Source: an uncultured Oscillospiraceae bacterium (GTDB taxonomy: Bacteria > Bacillota > Clostridia > Oscillospirales > Oscillospiraceae). Taken from it: a DNA stretch of 34,101 bases. The stretch covers positions 1-34,101 of the forward strand of contig CANRFT010000023.1 in NCBI GenBank assembly GCA_947629955.1, written 5' to 3'. Below the pieces are notes generated by a model that did not search any database, was not told the origin of the DNA, and saw only the letters and a list, made by a program, of their open reading frames with translations. Shown here in pieces: positions 16,661-23,298 of the stretch (positions are counted from its first letter, which is position 1; each line of letters starts with the position of its first letter). The position numbers and the translations under genes were made by a program.

Positions 16661-17398
16661 ATGGAACTGAAACTGACCAATGTGCAAAAACGCTATGGCC
16701 AGCTCCTGGCCCTGCGGAACTTCTCCGTGACCTTTGAGCGGGGCATTTACGGCATCCTGGGGGCCAACGGCGCGGGCAAGACCACCATGATGAACCTCAT
16801 CACCGACAACATTAAACGGGACGGCGGTTCCATCACCTTTGACGGGCGGGAGATCCTGGAGATGGGCAGTGAGTTCCGGGGGCTGCTGGGCTATATGCCC
16901 CAGCAGCAGGGCATCTATGCAAACATGACCACCGAGAGCTTTGTCACCTATATTGGGCGGCTGAAGGGTCTGAAGGGAAAGAAACTGGCCGCCGGGGTGG
17001 ACGAGGTGCTGGAGCTCGCCAACCTCAACGGGATGCGGCACAAGAAGACGGGCCTCCTCTCCGGCGGGATGAAACAGCGGGTGCTGCTGGCCCAGGCGCT
17101 GCTGGGGGATCCCAAGGTACTTATTCTTGACGAGCCCACAGCGGGCCTGGACCCCAAGGAGCGGGTCCGCATCCGGGCCTTTATCAAAGAGCTGGCGGAG
17201 GATCGGATCGTGCTGCTCGCCACCCATATCGTCAGTGATATCGAGTCTATCGCGGATCAGGTGATGCTGATCAAGAACGGAAAACTGCTGCGCATGGCGC
17301 CCCCTGACGAACTCATCGCCGCGCTCCCGAAAGACTGGGAGCCGGTAGCCCACCATCTGAGCCTTGAGGACGTATACCTCTATTATCTGGGTGAATGA
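16661..17398 (+). CDS. ABC transporter ATP-binding protein, copy 2 (245 aa)
   Basis: Paralogue of the ATPase at 12981 with identical length. Walker A is GANGAGKTT, the signature LSGGMKQR, Walker B VLILDEPTAGLD, the switch His is in LLATHIVSDIES. The two align without gaps and are most alike from the signature through Walker B, with differences concentrated in the helical region (FVTYIGRLKGLKGKKLAAGVD). A hairpin-prone GC-rich spacer separates it from the repressor gene; the start is preceded by GAAAGGA. It should pair with the permease starting 1 nt after its stop, though cross-pairing with the first permease cannot be excluded. Confidence 0.95.
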   Translation: MELKLTNVQKRYGQLLALRNFSVTFERGIYGILGANGAGKTTMMNLITDNIKRDGGSITFDGREILEMGSEFRGLLGYMPQQQGIYANMTTESFVTYIGRLKGLKGKKLAAGVDEVLELANLNGMRHKKTGLLSGGMKQRVLLAQALLGDPKVLILDEPTAGLDPKERVRIRAFIKELAEDRIVLLATHIVSDIESIADQVMLIKNGKLLRMAPPDELIAALPKDWEPVAHHLSLEDVYLYYLGE

Positions 17399-17399
17399 T

Positions 17400-19739
17400 A
17401 TGGGCGAATGGAGGCGAGTTTTCGGCAACCCCCGGCGGCTTGCGGCCTTGGGCCTCATCGTTCTGCTGTCGGCGGTGTTCTTTGTTGTGGAGCGGATGGA
17501 TTACTTCGGGCGGGATTCGATATCTGTCCTGTTGGATGGCGAGCGGTATTATGCCGGCCTGACAGCCCGGCTGCGGGGACAGAGCCCGGAGGATATCGGG
17601 CAGTTCCTGGCGGACGAAGAACAGCTTTTGAATGATTACAGCAATTATCTGTTCGCCGCCGCCAACGGCGTGGACCCCACAGAGAGTATGTCCGCATCCC
17701 CTGAAGAAGTGGAGGCGGCTGCCAGGGAGCATGTGTATCTGTCCGCCCTGAAGGATATGGACGACGCCGCGGCCCATCGAAGGATCGATGTCGCGGCCAG
17801 CCGGGTCCAGGAACTCCGGGATGAGGCGAAGCACATCGCCGGGTACGCGGACTATTTGGATAACATCCAGGCCCAGGCCGAGCGGCAGGCCCAAACTGCT
17901 CTGTTCGGCAAAGAGAACAGCTTCACCCGCCGCAATCTTGCCCGCACGGCGGAGGAATTCGCCGCTCTGCGGGGAGTGAAGGTGGAATTCGGGGCCAACC
18001 GCGCCTTTGAGGGCTGGATCGATTATGAACTGGCTGATTACCTTTATCTGCTGGTAATAGTCATTTTCCTGTTTGCCTTTCTGGAGGAACGGGAGGCAGG
18101 ACTTTGGGGCGTGATCCGCACCTGCCGGGGCGGACGTCTGCCTTTAGGGCTCCAGCGGGCGGGCATTCTGTTCTGCGCCGCGGTGCTGGGGACGGTGCTG
18201 ATCTACGGCGTGGACCTGTTGTGTTCTCTGGTGCTGTCCGGCGGCTGGGACGATATGGGGCGCAGCGCCCAATCCCTGCTGGAGCTCCGCACCATGACCC
18301 GGCGGGTCACCATTGGCCAGTGGATCGTGGAATATCTGCTTGTCAAGGCGGCGTCAGGTTTTGCGGTAGGGTTGTTCCTGTGGTGCCTGCTGGACGTCAT
18401 CTTCAACGTGCAGTTCTCCCTGGCGGTGCTGCTGGTCCCGGTAGCGGTGGAGTATTCGCTGTTTACCTTCCTCCCGGTGCAGAGCATCCTGAATCCGTTG
18501 AAATATATCAATTTGTTTTCCTACATCAGGACGTCAGTGCTGTACACCCAATACCTGAACATGGACCTGCTGGGCTGGCCGGTGGGGGTGCGCCAGTTGG
18601 CGCTGACCGGCCTGCCGGTTTTGACCATTCTCTTCTTTGCCTGGGCCATGCTGCTCCAGCACCGGCGGCATCCGGCGGAGGACCGGGATATCCTCTCCGC
18701 CGCGGCCGGGGCATGGGACCGCTGGGCCGACCGTGTGCGGAAGCACTTTACCGCCGGCGGCTGGGAGATCTATAAAACGATGGTCTTCCAGTGGGGACTG
18801 TTGATCCTTATCGTGATCTTCCTGACCAGCGGCAACCAGAATTATATCCGCTACAGCACCGGCGTCGACAGAGATCCGGACTATGAGGAGTATCTGGAAG
18901 ATATCCAGGGCCCGCTGGACGGCTCGCTGGAGGATTACTTCGCCTCGGCCCGGGCCAACGCCGGCGGCGACGGGAAACTGCTCTCCGCCCTTGACCGGGT
19001 GGAGGCCCATGTGGCAGAGGTGCGCGCCAGGGCGGAGGCGGGGGGATATGAGCCCTGGATCGTGGCCTCCCAGTGGTATTATGAGAGCATCTATGGCGAG
19101 AACAGCCGGGACCTCCAGCGGATGAACGCGTCGGCGGCTATCGTGTTTCTGATCCTGTGCTGTTCCGGGTCCTGGGCCTTTGAGCAGCAGTCCGGCGTGG
19201 TGCTTATGGTGCGTTCCCTCCGACGGGGAAGGGGGAGCGTGTTTGCGGGGAAGCTGCTGTCGGCGGGACTGATGACCGCTTTTGTCTGGGCGATGGTGTA
19301 TGTGCGGGAATTTCTTGTGTTCGTCAGGCTTTTCCGCACCGCCGAGCTGGCCGCGCCGGTGGGCAATTTTGACACGATGGCTGGTTTCCCGCTGAATATC
19401 ACCATGGGGCAGTATTTGTTCCTTCTATATTTTCTGCGGTTCATGATGCTGTATCTGCTGGCCATGGTGATCCTGTTTGTGAGTCGGCAGGTCCCCACCG
19501 TTGAGCTGTCGCTGATCTTTAATTTCGTGCTGCTTGGTCTGCCCGGCGTGTTGTTTGCCTTGGGGATCGATATATTCGGCTTTCTCTCCCCGGTGATCCC
19601 CGTGTCCTCGGCAGAACTGCTGTGGGGTCTGCGCGACAGAGACGTTTCCTGCCTGGTGCCGTGGCTGATCTGGCTGGTCATAGGAGCAGCGGCGGGCTGC
19701 CTGACCTGGCGGGATTGGTGCGAAGGCCGCCGTGAGTGA
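17400..19739 (+). CDS. Fused two-half ABC permease, 12 predicted TM segments, copy 2 (779 aa)
   Basis: Paralogue of the permease at 13722: both start MGEW-K/R-RV, both carry QAERQ-S/A-QT and LFGKE..SFTRRNLA before TM2, and both have the FLEER loop after it. I start at 17400, one base after the ATPase stop, since this aligns the N-terminus with the first permease; an in-frame Met 12 codons earlier would overlap the ATPase. The first external domain is the most divergent region and is slightly longer here, consistent with a different ligand or partner lipoprotein. The second half again has TM, external domain, and a WAFEQQSGVVLMVRS loop like WAFERQAGVTPMLRS. Stop TGA at 19737-19739, then a terminator. 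Confidence 0.88.
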   Translation: MGEWRRVFGNPRRLAALGLIVLLSAVFFVVERMDYFGRDSISVLLDGERYYAGLTARLRGQSPEDIGQFLADEEQLLNDYSNYLFAAANGVDPTESMSASPEEVEAAAREHVYLSALKDMDDAAAHRRIDVAASRVQELRDEAKHIAGYADYLDNIQAQAERQAQTALFGKENSFTRRNLARTAEEFAALRGVKVEFGANRAFEGWIDYELADYLYLLVIVIFLFAFLEEREAGLWGVIRTCRGGRLPLGLQRAGILFCAAVLGTVLIYGVDLLCSLVLSGGWDDMGRSAQSLLELRTMTRRVTIGQWIVEYLLVKAASGFAVGLFLWCLLDVIFNVQFSLAVLLVPVAVEYSLFTFLPVQSILNPLKYINLFSYIRTSVLYTQYLNMDLLGWPVGVRQLALTGLPVLTILFFAWAMLLQHRRHPAEDRDILSAAAGAWDRWADRVRKHFTAGGWEIYKTMVFQWGLLILIVIFLTSGNQNYIRYSTGVDRDPDYEEYLEDIQGPLDGSLEDYFASARANAGGDGKLLSALDRVEAHVAEVRARAEAGGYEPWIVASQWYYESIYGENSRDLQRMNASAAIVFLILCCSGSWAFEQQSGVVLMVRSLRRGRGSVFAGKLLSAGLMTAFVWAMVYVREFLVFVRLFRTAELAAPVGNFDTMAGFPLNITMGQYLFLLYFLRFMMLYLLAMVILFVSRQVPTVELSLIFNFVLLGLPGVLFALGIDIFGFLSPVIPVSSAELLWGLRDRDVSCLVPWLIWLVIGAAAGCLTWRDWCEGRRE

Positions 19740-19786
19740 CACGGAGATTAACAACAGGCAAATGTTCTCTCATGTTCCGGATACAG

Positions 19787-19820
19787 GGGGGCCGCGCTTT
19801 GCGCGGCCCCCTGGCGTTTT
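19787..19820 (+). terminator. Terminator of the second ABC cassette
   Basis: Perfect 11-bp stem GGGGGCCGCGC (19787-19797), loop TTT, GCGCGGCCCCC (19801-19811), then TGGCGTTTT. It starts 48 bases after the permease stop. The T-run is short but the stem is very stable. Confidence 0.75.
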
Positions 19821-19936
19821 CCAGTATATCAGCGGGGGGTGAGCTGCTGCCATGATTGTGTATCCGTTCAATTATACGCTTTTAGCGATGAAATCGGATA
19901 AAGGGGATGATGGTACTGAAACCCACATATAAAACA

Positions 19937-19964
19937 CAGCACCACAGTTTAAACTGTGGTGCTG
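19937..19964. repeat. Perfect 28-bp palindrome
   Basis: Arms CAGCACCACAGT (19937-19948) and ACTGTGGTGCTG (19953-19964) around TTAA; the whole 28 bp is self-complementary. It could be a bidirectional terminator between the converging ABC and TIR operons (AAAACA before, GTTATGTG after; no strong U-tract) or a binding/recombination site. Confidence 0.75.
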
Positions 19965-19995
19965 TTATGTGTAAAGACAGATTATCGTCTCTACA

Positions 19996-20056
19996 GGAGT
20001 TGCCTTCGGAAACAGTTTAGAGCGTTCATGGCTATAAAGCCAGATTTGGCCTTTAA
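19996..20056 (+). pseudogene. Remnant of a second Ada-like gene (3' end only)
   Basis: About 60 bases align with 3046-3120 of the intact Ada-like gene. TGCCTTCGGAAACAGT is shared exactly, followed by GTTCATGG, an internal deletion of about 13 bases, TATAA, and the gene end reading TTTGGCCTTTAA against TTTGGTCTTTAA. The intact gene's CGNCLRK region is lost upstream. Homology continues past the stop to about 20137 (GTTGCACTCGGATCTGAG against ATTGCACTCGAACCTAAT). No reading frame is preserved. Confidence 0.75.
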
Positions 20057-20206
20057 ATGGGCAATAAATCAAAGAGTTCATTTGTGAATGACACGCACGG
20101 CCTGGGTTGCACTCGGATCTGAGGCCCGATTTTTACTCCGAAAAACGGCCTACCGCGGCCTCTGTATGGGAGCTGGCTGACGGCAGGATCGCCATCTTTT
20201 TGGTCC

Positions 20207-23098
20207 TTATCGCGGCAGCAGTTCCCGCAGTTCGGCGGCCCGGTCGTGCAAACCGGCCTTCTCACAGGTCTCGATCAGATGCCGCAAGGTCTTCAGCGTG
20301 CTTCGGTGGTCCAGGCCCAGCACCTTGCGGCGCAGCGCGTAGGCGGTTTCAAGGAGCTCCGCCGACCTCCGGCTGTTCCCCAGCTCCCCATACGTGACCC
20401 CCAGATTGTTCAGCGTGGTCAGCGTACCCGGGTGCTCCTCACCCAGCACCTTGCGGCGCAGGGCATACACTTTTTCCTCCAGCTCCGCCTCCTTCCGGTG
20501 GTCCCCCAGTTCGCCGTATATCACCGCCAGGTTGTTCAATGCAGTCAGCGTGTCCGGATGCTCCTCCCCCAGCGTCCTGCACTGCGCGCGGTACAGCGCG
20601 TCCCGCAGCTCCAGCTCCCTCCCGCGGTCGCCCGCCCTGCCGCAGATTTGCGCCAGGGATCTCTGCACCCATAAGGTGAACTCAGTTTCCGCCCCCATCC
20701 ATTGGCGGCTGAGCTGCCAGGCCCGCTCCATGCGCGCAAGCCCCGCCTGGATGTCGCCGGCGGCGCTCAGGGCCCAGGCCAGGTTGACCATCGCCGAGAT
20801 GGTCAGACTGTGTCCCTCTCCCAGCGCCTCACGAAAGACCCGGTAGGCCTGCTCCTCCAGGGCCGCCGTGCGCAGGCTGTCATCCAGATTTCTGTACACG
20901 GACGCCAGGGCGTTCAGCGCCGCGGACGTGTTAGGGTGCTCCGCCCCCCGCGTCCTTCGGAGGAGCTGATACTCCTCTGTCCGCAGCTCCCACACCCGCC
21001 GCTGCTCCCCAAGCTTGTCGCAGACACGGATCAGTCTGCGCAGAACCGCCAGCGTGTCCGGATGCTCCTCCCCCAGCACCCTTCGGCGCAGCGCGTACGC
21101 TTTTTCGACCAGCTCCGCCTCCTTCCGGTGATCCCCCAGTTCGCCATATGTCACCGCCAGATTGCCCAGCACGGTCAGCGTTTGGGGGTGTTCCTCGCCC
21201 AGCGCTTTGCAGTGCAGCGCATACGCTTTTTCGCCCAGCTCCACCGCTTTCCGGCGGTCGCCCAGTCTGCTATACGAAGCCGCCAGACTGCTCAGCGCGG
21301 TCAGCGTATCCGGGTGTTCCTCGCCCAGCACTTTGCGGCGCAGCGCATACACTTTTTCCCACAGATCCGTCGCTTTCCGGTGGTCGTCCAGTCTCCTGTA
21401 GATGGCCGCCAGAATGTTCAGCGAGTTCAGCGTGTCCGGGTGTTCCTCCCCCAGCGTCTTGCGGCGCAGCGCATACACCTTTTCCTCCATCTCCAGCCCT
21501 TTCTGGTGGTCGCCCAGCCTGTCATAGACGACCGCCAGATTGCCCATAATGGTCAGCGTGCTCGGGTGTTCCTCGCCCAGCGATTTGCGGCGCAGCGCAT
21601 ACGCTTTTTTCCCCAGCTCCACCGCTTTCCGGTAGTCGCCCAGCATGATGCAGGCGGCCGTCAGATTGTTCAGTACGGCCAGCGTATTCTGGTGTTCCTC
21701 CCCCAGCTTCTCACAGCAGAGCGCATACGCGCTTTCATTCCGCTCCACCGCCTTCTGGTAATCGCCCACCCGGCAGTAGTCAGCCGCCAGATTGCCCAGC
21801 ACGGCCAATGTGACCGACGGCTCTACCCCCTGGACCTTGCGGCAGAGCGCGATCAGTTCTTCGTTCAACTCCAGCGCCCTTTGGTACTCCCCCACATGGT
21901 CATAGTCAAGCGCCAGCGCCCCCAGCGCGGCGAGCGTCTGGGGGTCCTCCCTGCCCAGATTCCGGACATAGTAATCCGCCAGCCGTTGGCCCCATTTCAG
22001 CGCCTCCCGGAAGTTCAGCGGAACGCCGGTGCCGCCGCGGTACATCATCCTGAGCTTTTCCATGGCCTCGGGCAGCTCCGCCTCCGCCGCGCCGGTGATG
22101 AGCTCCAGCCCCCGCGCCCGGTCCACCTCCACGTCGATGCCGTCCAGGTAGGCCAGGCCGATGAGGTAGTTGTGGGCCGGGTCGCCATCGTTCTCCCGGA
22201 CGGCGATCCGGCTCAGCGCCTCCGCCAGCCGCTCCCGGAAGGCCTCCTCTTCCCGGGCGTCCACGCAGTCGGGCAGACCGGCGTATTGGCGCATCAGCGC
22301 CTCCCGGTCCGTGGCCGCCATCTCCGCCGGGATGACCGGCTTCCCGGCCTCGTGGGCCGCCGGGTACTCCACCGACTGGACATAGTTGGGCTCGTTCACC
22401 AGATTGGGCGTCACCAGCAGGGTGAACAACTCGCTCTTTTCCAGCGCGTCCCGGATGGCGTCATTGAAGCTCTCGCCGGGGGTCAGGAACTCGTCGTACC
22501 AGATGGCGATGTCCCGGCAGACGGGGTTGGCGTGGATGAGGCGCATCAGCTCGTTGGCGTACCTCCGGTCCTTTTTGCGATAGCTCAGGAAGATATAGGC
22601 GTCAAAGGCCGCCCGGACCCGATCTGCCAGCTCGTCGCTGACCAGCACGGATTCCAGGTACCGCTTCAGCTTTTCCTCGTAGCTGATCGCGGTGGCGTCG
22701 TGGCTGCAGGGGGCCAGGTACTGGAGTTCCCCGAATCGGTCCGGCCTGCTGTAGATCTCGTCCAGTCCGGGCTCCAGCATGACGGGCAGCACGGGGATGT
22801 GCTTCTCCTTCGCGAAGGGGAAGTCCCCGTCCATAGCCCGGTTGGGGGTGCTCAGCAGCCGGAGGGTGACCGGGATGAGAAAGAGGTTCATCCGCTCCAG
22901 GTCCACCGTCCGGAGCTCCTCCGGCAGCGGGACGCTCATGTCCTCCGCGTAATAGATTGCGCAGTCATGGGATTTGAAAATATCTTCACAGATCCGGTCA
23001 AAGGATCGGCTAAAATCCTCCGGATGGCAGGTGAAATATACTCTGGGCTTCCCCTGGGGGCTGGCATTGCCTTTGGTCCTGACTTTTAAACTGTCCAT
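20207..23098 (-). CDS. Double-TIR protein with 13 kinesin-light-chain-type TPRs (963 aa)
   Basis: Residues 18-110 form a first, degenerate TIR-like domain (PRVYFTCHPEDFSRSF; AIYYAEDMSVPLP). Residues 166-300 form a canonical one (AYIFLSYRKKDRRYANEL; DIAIWYDEFLTPGESF; NYVQSVEYPAAHE), with Glu244 at the place of the catalytic Glu of NAD-cleaving TIRs. Residues 305-380 contain Sel1-like repeats (YLIGLAYLDGIDVE). Residues 388-933 are thirteen gapless 42-residue TPRs, many with ALRRKVLGEEHPDTL, plus a 30-residue cap. No NTPase domain is present, unlike its two operon partners. GGAGG lies 6 nt upstream of the ATG. It is last in the operon, 200 nt after the second STAND gene. A scaffold/effector role in an NLR-like immune pathway is inference. 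Confidence 0.9.
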   Translation of the reverse strand: MDSLKVRTKGNASPQGKPRVYFTCHPEDFSRSFDRICEDIFKSHDCAIYYAEDMSVPLPEELRTVDLERMNLFLIPVTLRLLSTPNRAMDGDFPFAKEKHIPVLPVMLEPGLDEIYSRPDRFGELQYLAPCSHDATAISYEEKLKRYLESVLVSDELADRVRAAFDAYIFLSYRKKDRRYANELMRLIHANPVCRDIAIWYDEFLTPGESFNDAIRDALEKSELFTLLVTPNLVNEPNYVQSVEYPAAHEAGKPVIPAEMAATDREALMRQYAGLPDCVDAREEEAFRERLAEALSRIAVRENDGDPAHNYLIGLAYLDGIDVEVDRARGLELITGAAEAELPEAMEKLRMMYRGGTGVPLNFREALKWGQRLADYYVRNLGREDPQTLAALGALALDYDHVGEYQRALELNEELIALCRKVQGVEPSVTLAVLGNLAADYCRVGDYQKAVERNESAYALCCEKLGEEHQNTLAVLNNLTAACIMLGDYRKAVELGKKAYALRRKSLGEEHPSTLTIMGNLAVVYDRLGDHQKGLEMEEKVYALRRKTLGEEHPDTLNSLNILAAIYRRLDDHRKATDLWEKVYALRRKVLGEEHPDTLTALSSLAASYSRLGDRRKAVELGEKAYALHCKALGEEHPQTLTVLGNLAVTYGELGDHRKEAELVEKAYALRRRVLGEEHPDTLAVLRRLIRVCDKLGEQRRVWELRTEEYQLLRRTRGAEHPNTSAALNALASVYRNLDDSLRTAALEEQAYRVFREALGEGHSLTISAMVNLAWALSAAGDIQAGLARMERAWQLSRQWMGAETEFTLWVQRSLAQICGRAGDRGRELELRDALYRAQCRTLGEEHPDTLTALNNLAVIYGELGDHRKEAELEEKVYALRRKVLGEEHPGTLTTLNNLGVTYGELGNSRRSAELLETAYALRRKVLGLDHRSTLKTLRHLIETCEKAGLHDRAAELRELLPR
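20300..21937 (-). repeat. Thirteen tandem 126-bp coding repeats (TPR array)
   Basis: Each unit encodes one 42-residue TPR with no indels across 1,638 bp (13 x 126). On the plus strand the recurring words include GGTGTTCCTC and TTGCGGCGCA. Units 8-11 are the most degenerate; units 3-7 and 12-13 are the most alike, implying recent unit duplication or conversion. Confidence 0.85.
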
Positions 23099-23126
23099 AA
23101 CTGCCTCCGGTCGTTTTGATTGCCCC

Positions 23127-23157
23127 GGCCCATCCCTCGGGCCGATCTGCGTCGGCC
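23127..23157 (-). other. Two mutually exclusive hairpins upstream of the TIR/TPR gene
   Basis: In the transcript (minus strand), GGCCGA/TCGGCC (23157-23152 with 23145-23140) and CGGCCC/GGGCCG (23144-23139 with 23131-23126) overlap, so only one can form at a time. They lie about 30 nt before the start of the 963-aa gene. No U-tract follows, so an attenuator is not demonstrated. Confidence 0.4.
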
Positions 23158-23298
23158 TGCGCCCGCCAGCCGGTCACCGTTCGGCGTTCTCCGCCATCCG
23201 GCGGGAGAGGAAGGTGACGGACCGACTGCGGACCCCCTCTCCGTGCGGGGCGTGTCAGCCGATGTTGGCCAGGGTCCGCTGCTCCAGCCGGGTGAAGT

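Larger units (their letters stand above)
19740..20206. other. Non-coding stretch between the ABC locus and the TIR operon
   Basis: It holds a GC-rich terminator hairpin (19787-19820), a perfect palindrome (19937-19964) and the decayed Ada-like fragment with its flank (19996-20137). The longest frame with a plausible ribosome site is 26 codons (19852-19932), too little to call. The 3' end of the minus-strand TIR/TPR gene follows at 20207. Confidence 0.6.

Noticed and set aside
19852-19932. 26-codon frame after the second ABC cassette
   Set aside because: Too short, no similarity to anything I recognise, and it lies between a terminator and a palindrome.
20300-21937. CRISPR-like regular spacing of repeats
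   Set aside because: The 126-bp period is in frame, unspaced and encodes TPR units; there are no unique spacers.
20702-23089. Very long plus-strand open frame opposite the TIR/TPR gene
   Set aside because: Antisense shadow of a GC-rich repetitive coding region; its repeats mirror the 42-residue TPRs and it lacks a ribosome site and recognisable domains.
23099-23298. Separate small gene between the second and third TIR genes
   Set aside because: The part next to the second STAND gene is that gene's out-of-frame tail, and the rest is GC-rich hairpin sequence without start signals.
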